Below, piece by piece: positions 1 through 5,770 of a stretch of DNA of 9,322 bases. Source of the stretch: Chloroflexota bacterium (GTDB taxonomy: Bacteria > Chloroflexota > Chloroflexia > JAMDCE01); NCBI GenBank assembly GCA_023489135.1, contig JAMDCE010000701.1, positions 1 to 9,322 on the forward strand, given 5' to 3'. Made by a program: the position numbers and the translations under genes. The stretch's first letter is position 1. Each line of letters opens with the position of its first letter. The notes below the pieces were generated by a model, which was not told the origin of the DNA, made no database searches, and saw only the letters and a list, made by a program, of their open reading frames with translations.

Positions 1-89
1 GGGTCGGCTCGGCTAATCGCGGTTAGCACCAGTAGCGCCAGGACCGCCGCCACGAAAAGAGCGTTGTTCCGCAGCCAATCACGGATCAC
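1..89 (-). CDS. N-terminal fragment of a membrane-anchored protein (partial)
   Basis: Only the first 29 codons are inside the window. The GTG start at 89-87 is preceded on the minus strand by a GGGAG-type SD about six bases upstream. The peptide begins MIRDWLRNNALF and continues as a hydrophobic stretch rich in Val, Ala and Leu (about residues 11-25), then a charged ISRAD end. This is typical of a single N-terminal transmembrane anchor or uncleaved signal, with positive residues on the cytoplasmic side. Nothing identifies the family. The gene is transcribed divergently from the M24 peptidase gene, with a 220-bp intergenic region between them that contains a palindromic element. The reading frame is an inference from start, SD and hydrophobic profile; the product is unknown. 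Confidence 0.55.
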   Translation of the reverse strand, partial: MIRDWLRNNALFVAAVLALLVLTAISRAD

Positions 90-145
90 GTCGGTCTCCC
101 TGCCTGTCGAAGGTACATCGCCCACGGTCTTCCCTCTTCCCTCGT

Positions 146-246
146 AGAGCCTATCCCCTAAATCTCCCCCTGTAGCGCGGGGGCTTGTCCCCCGCCCGCA
201 CCCCGGCGGGGGACAAGCCCCCGCGCTACGTTGTCGGATCGGCTCT
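146..246. repeat. MITE-like palindromic element, copy 1
   Basis: The core (172-229) is a perfect inverted repeat: 25-nt arms at 172-196 and 205-229 around the 8-nt loop CGCACCCC. The arms begin GTAGCGCGGGGGC. An imperfect 11-bp inverted repeat flanks the core: AGAGCCTATCC at 146-156 and the complement of AGAGCCGATCC at 236-246 (one mismatch). This gives an element of about 101 bp with terminal inverted repeats, no coding capacity, and a very stable hairpin in RNA or single-stranded DNA. A second copy lies at 7420-7568. Here it sits between two divergent genes, so transcription termination is not an obvious role. I saw no clear promoter for either gene in the rest of 90-309. Whether it is a mobile MITE, a REP-like element or a structural site cannot be decided from two copies. 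Confidence 0.75.
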
Positions 247-309
247 TGGTGGCCGTCAAGTAGAGGCAAAAGCAAGATATGTGCCAGCCAGCAGCGCGGA
301 AAGCCTGGT

Positions 310-1623
310 ATGGTTATTGCAGAATCGAAGACGGGTGTCAAGATGAGTGCAAAACGAACCGGCAACCCCGGAAAAGGCAGTCACACAACTGGGGCTTCGA
401 GTAATCCCAGGCACGCCGACAAGGGCCCATCGCGCGATCAGCAGCGGATGGCCATGGCCGGCGAGCAGATGGATGCCGATTCGATCGACGTGATCATCTG
501 CCGTCTTCCGCACAACGTCCTTATGCTGAGCGGCTATTCGCCCGTGCTCGGCGACTCTTTTCTGGTGTACCCGCGATTAGCCGAGCCGACCCTGATCGTA
601 CCTGAAGCGGAAGAAGACCTGGCGAGAACGGCTTCACCCTTCAACGTGCTCACATTTCGCGCCCTCCGTCCCGAAATGGGCGCGACGGAAGATGCGGTCC
701 GACCGATTCTGGCCGAGATATGCAAGGATCAGGGCCTGGCGCTGTTGGTAATAGGTATCGAGTACTCGCTGCAGTCGGTCGTCAGCACCTACACCCAGGT
801 CGGGGCTCCCAGCTCGCTCACCATCGATATGTACCGTTCGGTGTTCCCCGACGCCGACATCGTCGACGCCAGCCCCACCTTGGAGCGACTGGGCCAGTCG
901 AAGACCGAGCGGGAGGTGGCGCACCTCCGGGTGGCGAACGAAATCGCCGCCTTTGGCTTCCACGCCGCGCGTGAGGCCATCCATCCGGGGGCGAGCGAGG
1001 GCCAGGTGGCCGGCGCCATGGCCGCCGCCATCCTTTCCCGGGGCCACGGGTACAAGGGCGTGAGACGAGTCACCCCTTTCCCCCACGTCATGTCCGGGCC
1101 GCGCTCGGCCGAGGCCTACAAGGCATTCAACATGACCTCCGACCGCCGTCTGGTGAAGGGAGACCTGGTGTTGGCGCAACTGGAGGTTTACGCGGATGGC
1201 TACTGGGCCGAGGTGACTAGGACCTTCGTGGTGGGAGAGCCGTCGAGCGCCATACGTCGGATGTACGAGACGTGCCTGGTGGCGCAGGCGAGGGCCATCG
1301 AAGCCATCGGCTACGGCGTCAAAGCGTCAGAGGTGGACCAGGCAGCGCGCCAGTACATCGCCGAGCAAGGGTACGAGGGGCTATTCAAACATGGACTGGG
1401 CCACGAGGTGGGCTTCCAGGCCATCTCGCACACCAGGCCGCCGCGGTTGAACCCGCACTCCGAGGACGAGCTTGGCCCCGGCATGACCCACAACGTCGAG
1501 CCGTCTATTTATGTGGAGGGTATGGGAGGCATACGAATCAACGACACCGTGCTGGACCTCCCGAGGGGCGCCGAGTACCTATCTCGCTTCGAAAGGTCCC
1601 TGCAGTGGGCGGTGTGCGATTGA
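310..1623 (+). CDS. M24-family (Xaa-Pro aminopeptidase-like) protein with degenerate metal site
   Basis: This 437-residue protein has the two-domain aminopeptidase P/creatinase layout: an N-terminal creatinase-like domain (about 43-185, with the LPHNVLMLSGY motif at 66-76) and a C-terminal pita-bread domain (about 200-430). Landmarks are KGDLVLAQLE (283-292), DGYWAEVTRTF (296-306), HGLGHEVG (361-368), NVEPSIY (395-401) and GGIRIND (406-412). Aligned by eye to E. coli PepP, two of the five metal ligands remain (His365, Glu398). The first Asp is Gln290, the second is Glu301, and the last Glu is Asn411. Active-site His243 of PepP aligns with Phe273. The protein may therefore bind metal differently, or act without metal as creatinase does; proline-peptidase activity should not be assumed. 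Residues 1-40 are polar and low-complexity with no family match. ATG 310 has a weak GGAAAG at 298-303, and starts at 343, 448 or 454 are possible. The 3' end overlaps the convergent yfhO-like gene by 45 bp. Confidence 0.85.
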   Translation: MVIAESKTGVKMSAKRTGNPGKGSHTTGASSNPRHADKGPSRDQQRMAMAGEQMDADSIDVIICRLPHNVLMLSGYSPVLGDSFLVYPRLAEPTLIVPEAEEDLARTASPFNVLTFRALRPEMGATEDAVRPILAEICKDQGLALLVIGIEYSLQSVVSTYTQVGAPSSLTIDMYRSVFPDADIVDASPTLERLGQSKTEREVAHLRVANEIAAFGFHAAREAIHPGASEGQVAGAMAAAILSRGHGYKGVRRVTPFPHVMSGPRSAEAYKAFNMTSDRRLVKGDLVLAQLEVYADGYWAEVTRTFVVGEPSSAIRRMYETCLVAQARAIEAIGYGVKASEVDQAARQYIAEQGYEGLFKHGLGHEVGFQAISHTRPPRLNPHSEDELGPGMTHNVEPSIYVEGMGGIRINDTVLDLPRGAEYLSRFERSLQWAVCD

Positions 1624-3894
1624 TCGGAATCGCGCCGTCAGCCTCGGTGCGATTTCTGCCAGCACCACCAGGGCTGCGAAAATCAGGGTAAGTATCGACA
1701 CCTGCCTTCCAACAGCAAGCGAACGCGGGTCGTACACGAAATCCACCACGTGCTGTCCCCGACTCAAGGGCACGGCGCGTAGGAGATAGTCCGCCGGAAT
1801 GATGTCGGCGGGCGCTCCGTCGACCGAGGCGCGCCAGCCGGGGTAATCGACCTCGCTCATCACCAGGATTCCGTTTTCCGGCAGGCTCGCGGCAACCGTT
1901 ATTCTATCCGAGCCGTAGCTTTCTACCCGGGCAAATCCGGTGGAGGGAGGCTTATCCGGAAGCGCCAGGCTTGAAGGCCGGGCCAGGATCACCTGCTGGC
2001 GAAGGTTGGCCTTCTTGATGAGATCGAAGGCTTCCTGGTCCGAGCCGGCCACCTGGGCCTGATAGACGACCATCGCCCGCGGCAGTCGCTGCTCTTCGGC
2101 GATCTCGTAGGCGTAGGTGTCGCCCATCTTCCCGATCTGCTTGAATCGGCCGTCCTTAAACTGGCGCTTAGTGAGGATGTAGCGCACGTTGAGCAGCTGC
2201 CAGCGTTGCCACTCCTCCACGTTCTTCTCGAATGTTCGGTAGCGCTTGAATTCGAGCGGACTGTTGCCCACCACGTCCTGGATGCCGTACACCGAGCCGG
2301 CGTTCCCGTCGCCGGGCAGCAGCCCTTCGCTGGCCACCCGATACTGGCCGAAGCCCCCCTGAACCAGCTTCACCAGCTGCGTTTCCGGGAAAACTTTGTC
2401 CGGGGGCACCAGCCCCAGATTGTTCTGCCAGTTGGTCGTGAACAGGTCGAATCCGACCAGAGCGATCAGGAGTATGCCGGTCGAGACGGCGCCCCATCGA
2501 AATCGCAGCCGTAAATGGAGCAACACCAGCGCCAGGAAGAGCAATAGCACGGCGAACGACGCGCGGTCGCTGAGCTCGTTGGCGCGAGCCCGAGCGGCCT
2601 CGGCGGCCGTGGCAGAGCCGAAATAGAAAACGAGCGACACGGCCAGCAGGCACAGGAATAGCCATCGCGCCCAGCGTATGAATGTCGCGTATAGGTGCTC
2701 CTCGCTCTCAAGTCCGCGCCCAAGCAGGTCCCTGACGCCGTATCCGGCCAGGATCGCCACGGCCATACTGAAGATCAAGGCCGTGCGCTCGTGGTTGCGG
2801 AAGAACTTCAAACCCGGCACGAGGACGTATTCCACACTGTGAAAGAATGTGTTTCCCCCAAAAGACATCACCAGCCCAAGAACCGCCAGCCCGAGCCAGA
2901 ACCAGGTCTTGGAGCGCGTCTCCGCGCGCAACAAGGCCCAGCCGGCCAGCAACAAGGGAACGATGCCGACGTACAGAGGCCGGCCGCCTGCGTTAGTCGG
3001 GAATACGAGTCCCACCAGGTCGCGCAGCTGGAAACCCGACTTGACGAACTCGTAGCCCACATCCGTCCTGGCGGTTAGTGCCAGGTGTTCGTAGCTGGGG
3101 ATCAGCTGGATGGCCGGCAGGCCAAGAGTTACCCCCAGGAAAACCACTACCCCAAGCAAGGGCTTACCGAAGGGCCGTCGTCCGAGACGGAGCCGGTACA
3201 ACAGGAAAAGTCCGGCCGCTATGCCCAAGTAGGTAAACGTCTGCGGGTGTCCCGCCAGTATGGCCAGGCAGGCAGCGACCCCGGCCAGCACGAAATACCA
3301 CAGCCGGCGCCGTCCGATCCCAAGATCCAGTAACAGCAGCACCAGTGGCAACCAGACGCTGACCTCCAGGATAATGACCTGCTGCACGGGGTAAGAGGTC
3401 AGGTAGCTGCCGTAGGTGAAAACGAGCGAGGACGTGATGGCGGCCATCCTGCTCCCGATGAGTCGCCTGGCAAGCAGATAGGTGAAAATGGCCGCGAGGG
3501 AGAGGTGGATGGCCACCAGGGCCTCCAGCGCGACGTACGATAGTGTGCCGTCGTGCCCCAGCCAGAGCGATAGCGCCGTGTTCAAGGGGTAGAAGATACC
3601 CACCTGGATGTCGCCCAAGGCGGAGTGTCCGGAGGACACGTACGGGTTCCACAACGGCAGCTTCCCCGCCAGCAGCTCGCGAGTAGCAAAGACTCGGTTT
3701 GGGAAGTGCAGGTCGGTGAAGTCCCCCGGTACGATGCTTGCCAGGTCGTAGGCGGCGGGAGTAAAAAGCCTCCAGAAGAACAGGAGAGGCAGGGCAGCAA
3801 GCAGAAGAAGCGTGGAGACTTCGAGGGCAAGGCCCTGGACCCAGGTCGTTAGGGGCCTCGGCCCATCTAGCCGCGCGGCAGCCGCTCTCGCCAC
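1579..3894 (-). CDS. YfhO-family polytopic membrane protein (putative GT-C-type glycosyltransferase)
   Basis: This 771-residue protein starts at GTG 3894-3892, with GGAGG (3903-3907) eight bases upstream. It has about 12-14 hydrophobic segments: one near 22-42, a dense series from about 118 to 484, and one near 731-750. A soluble domain lies between about 490 and 725. The first outside loop carries acidic residues and the pattern PGDFTDLHFPNR then GKLPLWNPY (56-85), the usual YfhO signature and reminiscent of the acidic loop of GT-C enzymes. The soluble domain ends with the typical YPGWRASVDG (684-693) and PLSRGQHVVDFVYDP (709-723). YfhO of Bacillus subtilis is needed for lipoteichoic-acid glycosylation. 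By analogy this protein may move a sugar from a lipid carrier to an acceptor outside the membrane; substrate and acceptor are unknown. It has its own promoter (3935-3963) and is convergent with the M24 gene. Family call firm; activity inferred. Confidence 0.9.
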   Translation of the reverse strand: MARAAAARLDGPRPLTTWVQGLALEVSTLLLLAALPLLFFWRLFTPAAYDLASIVPGDFTDLHFPNRVFATRELLAGKLPLWNPYVSSGHSALGDIQVGIFYPLNTALSLWLGHDGTLSYVALEALVAIHLSLAAIFTYLLARRLIGSRMAAITSSLVFTYGSYLTSYPVQQVIILEVSVWLPLVLLLLDLGIGRRRLWYFVLAGVAACLAILAGHPQTFTYLGIAAGLFLLYRLRLGRRPFGKPLLGVVVFLGVTLGLPAIQLIPSYEHLALTARTDVGYEFVKSGFQLRDLVGLVFPTNAGGRPLYVGIVPLLLAGWALLRAETRSKTWFWLGLAVLGLVMSFGGNTFFHSVEYVLVPGLKFFRNHERTALIFSMAVAILAGYGVRDLLGRGLESEEHLYATFIRWARWLFLCLLAVSLVFYFGSATAAEAARARANELSDRASFAVLLLFLALVLLHLRLRFRWGAVSTGILLIALVGFDLFTTNWQNNLGLVPPDKVFPETQLVKLVQGGFGQYRVASEGLLPGDGNAGSVYGIQDVVGNSPLEFKRYRTFEKNVEEWQRWQLLNVRYILTKRQFKDGRFKQIGKMGDTYAYEIAEEQRLPRAMVVYQAQVAGSDQEAFDLIKKANLRQQVILARPSSLALPDKPPSTGFARVESYGSDRITVAASLPENGILVMSEVDYPGWRASVDGAPADIIPADYLLRAVPLSRGQHVVDFVYDPRSLAVGRQVSILTLIFAALVVLAEIAPRLTARFRSIAHRPLQGPFEAR

Positions 3895-3934
3895 TTCGTC
3901 ACCCTCCGATCGCGCCAGTCTTGTTTAGAGCCCC

Positions 3935-3963
3935 ATTCTAGCATAGCTGCGGAAGGCTCACAA
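3935..3963 (-). promoter_or_regulatory. Sigma70-type promoter for the yfhO-like gene
   Basis: On the minus strand, TTGTGA (3963-3958; four of six match TTGACA) is separated by exactly 17 bp from TAGAAT (3940-3935; five of six match TATAAT). The -10 is preceded by TGC, an extended -10. Transcription would begin near 3928, giving a leader of about 34 nt that contains the GGAGG ribosome site at 3907-3903. It stands back to back with a plus-strand promoter, with only 7 bp between the two -35 hexamers. Found by eye; no expression data. Confidence 0.65.
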
Positions 3964-3970
3964 CAAAAGG

Positions 3971-3999
3971 TTGCTCGCTGGCATAGCTCTTGCTATAAT
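3971..3999 (+). promoter_or_regulatory. Sigma70-type promoter for the DHH phosphoesterase gene
   Basis: TTGCTC (3971-3976) lies 17 bp upstream of a perfect TATAAT (3994-3999). The -35 matches consensus at only three of six positions, but the -10 and spacing are ideal. The start of transcription would be near 4006, only about 14 nt before ATG 4020 and about 5 nt before GTG 4011, so the mRNA would have a very short leader or none. GCATAGCT in the spacer (3981-3988) is repeated at 3941-3948, inside the divergent promoter. Confidence 0.7.
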
Positions 4000-4019
4000 T
4001 CCACGAAGGCGTGATAGAC

Positions 4020-5069
4020 ATGACTCGGCCCAACGCGCGTAATCTCATCGAAATAGCCAGAAATTACCCCAGGATCGCGGTGGTGTCGCACGACAACCCC
4101 GACCCCGATTCGATGGCCAGCGCCTTCGGGCTGCATGAGCTTCTCGAACGTACGACGAAGAGTGAAGTCGATATCTGCTTTACCGGAGTTGTGGGTAAGG
4201 TCGGGAACCTGGCGATGCTGAAGATCCCTCGGGTTCGTGTCCGCTGGGTGGACGGAGCGGATTTGAAAGGGTACGATGGGATCATATTTGTCGATTCCCA
4301 GCCGGGGGGAGGCAATTACTCTCTGGCGGCCGAGGCGCCAACCATCGCCGTGCTGGACCATCATCCGCCTACGCCGGAGCTGAAGCGGGTGCCTTTCCTC
4401 GACGTTAGAACCGACCTGGGTGCCACCTCCACGATCGTCACCGAGTATTTGTTCGACGCCGAGGTCAACGTCGACGCGCGACTGGCCACCTGCCTTGTGT
4501 ACGGCATTAAGTCCGAGACCCTCGATCTGTCTCGCAGGACTACCAGCGCCGACATCCAGGCGTATATGCGTTTGTTTCCACTGGTGGACTTCGAGCTGTT
4601 GGGCCTGATTCAGAATCCCAAGCTGCCGAGAATATACTTCGAGCACATCAGGCGTGCCATGGAGAGGGCTTACAGCTACGATGGGGTGGTGATTTCGGAC
4701 ATCGGACGGGACGCTCGGCCCGAGGTAGTGGCCGAGGCGGCCGACCTGCTACTCCGTCTCCAGGACATCCACTGGAGCGTATGTTTTGGGGAAGCGGATG
4801 GGGAGTTCTTCATCTCGGTTCGGACCAGCAACCCCGGGAGCAATGCCGGCGACCTGGTGCAAAAAGCGGTTGCCGGCCTGGGCTCGGCCGGTGGCCACGA
4901 TTCCATGGCCGCGGCGAGGATTCGACCTGCGCCGGTAACCGATGAGGGGTTAGAGGATCTCAAATCCCAGCTCACCAGGCGCTTCCTCTCGGAGCTGGGC
5001 GTGACGCACGCCGTTCCCTGCAAGCTGCTGGAGTGGAAAGAGCGAAAGGCGGAAACGGACGCCGCCTGA
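4020..5069 (+). CDS. DHH/DHHA1-family phosphoesterase (NrnA-like)
   Basis: A cytoplasmic protein of 349 residues from ATG 4020 (352 from GTG 4011; residue numbers here count from the GTG). The DHH domain shows HDNPDPDS (27-34), the metal Asp in FVDSQPG (93-99), DHHPP (116-120) and ATSTIVTEYL (138-147). The C-terminal DHHA1 domain has the substrate-binding GSAGGHD (291-297). This is the NrnA/GdpP-type fold, which hydrolyses short oligoribonucleotides, pAp or cyclic-dinucleotide products with manganese. No PAS, GGDEF, CBS or membrane domain is attached, so a stand-alone NrnA-like enzyme is the best guess. In the fourth metal motif (YGIKSETLDLSR, 164-175) Glu169 stands where family members normally have Asp. 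I prefer ATG 4020 because GAAGG (4005-4009) is 10 nt upstream, whereas GTG 4011 has no ribosome-site spacing. It has its own promoter at 3971-3999 and is convergent with the rubrerythrin gene. Confidence 0.88.
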   Translation: MTRPNARNLIEIARNYPRIAVVSHDNPDPDSMASAFGLHELLERTTKSEVDICFTGVVGKVGNLAMLKIPRVRVRWVDGADLKGYDGIIFVDSQPGGGNYSLAAEAPTIAVLDHHPPTPELKRVPFLDVRTDLGATSTIVTEYLFDAEVNVDARLATCLVYGIKSETLDLSRRTTSADIQAYMRLFPLVDFELLGLIQNPKLPRIYFEHIRRAMERAYSYDGVVISDIGRDARPEVVAEAADLLLRLQDIHWSVCFGEADGEFFISVRTSNPGSNAGDLVQKAVAGLGSAGGHDSMAAARIRPAPVTDEGLEDLKSQLTRRFLSELGVTHAVPCKLLEWKERKAETDAA

Positions 5070-5103
5070 GCCCTCAACACCAAGGGCGACAACCGATTGG
5101 GGT

Positions 5104-5167
5104 TCACCGCTGAGGGCGCAGAGACTTCGATGACTTTCTCTGCGCCCCAGCGTCTACTCTGCGGTGA
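5104..5167. repeat. Large hairpin between convergent genes (possible bidirectional terminator)
   Basis: GGGCGCAGAGA (5114-5124) pairs perfectly with TCTCTGCGCCC (5137-5147) around a 12-nt loop. The stem extends with CGCTG/CAGCG (5108-5112 with 5148-5152) after a one-base A bulge, giving 16 base pairs. A competing outer pairing, TCACCGC (5104-5110) with GCGGTGA (5161-5167), is also possible. It lies 34 nt after the DHH stop and 10 nt after the rubrerythrin stop, the right place to end both transcripts. Neither side has a T-tract, so it is not a textbook intrinsic terminator. The phrase resembles dispersed GCAGAG-type repeats I recall from environmental genomes; that is recollection only. Confidence 0.6.
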
Positions 5168-5177
5168 GAACTTTGAC

Positions 5178-5681
5178 CTATTCGATCAGCTTGAACATCC
5201 TCCTCGGGGCGCCACAGATGGGGCATTGGTCCGGCGCTTCGCCTTCGACGGTATTGCCGCAGTACTGGCACACGTGGAACGGCTTGTCCTCTATGCGCTC
5301 CCCTTTTTCCAGCTTGGCGAGGGCACTCAGGAAAAGGCCGTGGTGAATTTCTTCGACCTGGTTGGCCAGGTTGAAGCTCTCCTGGGCGTTGGCCTCGTTT
5401 TCGGCCTGAGCTTGCTTGATGAAGCTCGGATACATCTCCGTGAATTCGTAGTTCTCACCCTTTATCGCGGCCCGAAGATTATCCCTGGTGGAATCTATTC
5501 CCTGGAGAACCTTGAGGTGATTTCGAGCGTGGGCGGTCTCGGCCTCGGCGGCCGCCCGAAATAACCGGGCGATCTGTTTCTGTCCTTCGGAATCGGCTTT
5601 CTCCGCGAAAAACAAGTACTTACGGTTGGCTTGGCTCTCTCCGGCAAACGCGGCACCGGCATTATCGGTGGTCGAGCTCAC
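5178..5681 (-). CDS. rbr: Rubrerythrin (diiron/rubredoxin peroxidase)
   Basis: This 167-residue protein starts at GTG 5681-5679, six bases after AGGAGG (5693-5688). A TTG at 5708 in the same frame would add nine residues, but it lies at or upstream of the predicted transcription start, so I reject it. An N-terminal ferritin-like four-helix domain (about 8-130) carries the diiron ligands Glu15 (GES), Glu48xxHis51, Glu79 region (ENYEFTEMYPSF, 76-87) and Glu111xxHis114. A C-terminal rubredoxin domain has CQYC (138-141) and CPIC (153-156) for the Fe(Cys)4 site. All expected ligands are present and the length is normal for the family. Rubrerythrins reduce hydrogen peroxide in the cytoplasm of anaerobes and microaerophiles, using electrons passed through the rubredoxin centre. 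It has its own extended -10 promoter with a GC-rich dyad just upstream. No peroxide regulator gene is in the window. Confidence 0.96.
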   Translation of the reverse strand: MSSTTDNAGAAFAGESQANRKYLFFAEKADSEGQKQIARLFRAAAEAETAHARNHLKVLQGIDSTRDNLRAAIKGENYEFTEMYPSFIKQAQAENEANAQESFNLANQVEEIHHGLFLSALAKLEKGERIEDKPFHVCQYCGNTVEGEAPDQCPICGAPRRMFKLIE

Positions 5682-5710
5682 AGTCTTCCTCCTGTTCTCA
5701 ATGTACAAAG

Positions 5711-5719
5711 ATTATAGCA
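5711..5719 (-). promoter_or_regulatory. Extended -10 promoter of the rubrerythrin gene
   Basis: On the minus strand TGC (5719-5717) is followed by a perfect TATAAT (5716-5711), an extended -10. No recognisable -35 exists at 16-18 bp spacing; that position (5739-5734) falls in the centre of a GC-rich dyad. Transcription would start near 5704, leaving about 22 nt before the GTG at 5681 with the AGGAGG ribosome site inside it. This supports the GTG 5681 start. Confidence 0.7.
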
Positions 5720-5724
5720 TGCTG

Positions 5725-5750
5725 GGCCAGGCCCGCGACGGGCCGAGGCC
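5725..5750. terminator. GC-rich dyad between SDR stop and rubrerythrin -10 (terminator or operator)
   Basis: GGCCCG (5730-5735) and CGGGCC (5739-5744) form a perfect six-bp stem around a three-base loop. It is extended by GGCC (5725-5728) and GGCC (5747-5750) across a small asymmetric internal loop. It begins 20 nt after the SDR stop codon, where a terminator for the upstream minus-strand genes would sit, but no U-tract follows. Its centre (5737) coincides with where the rubrerythrin -35 would be, so it could equally be a protein-binding site. The sequence alone does not decide. Confidence 0.4.
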
Positions 5751-5770
5751 GAGATTACTTGGCGAGGGAG

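Noticed and set aside
172..229. Palindrome copy 1 as an intrinsic terminator
   Set aside because: It is between two divergent gene starts and has no T-tract on either side, so no transcript in the window needs to end there.
634..1179. 181-codon minus-strand open frame inside the M24 gene
   Set aside because: It lies wholly antisense to a gene with clear family motifs. Its protein is rich in Gly, Arg and His with no recognisable domain, as expected from a high-GC shadow frame.
3164..3652. 162-codon minus-strand frame inside the yfhO-like gene
   Set aside because: It is an alternative frame of the same strand within conserved YfhO coding sequence, with no domain and no supported start.
5682..5708. 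Upstream TTG start for rubrerythrin (nine extra residues)
   Set aside because: The TTG lies at or upstream of the predicted transcription start, and its added codons include the AGGAGG ribosome site that serves GTG 5681.
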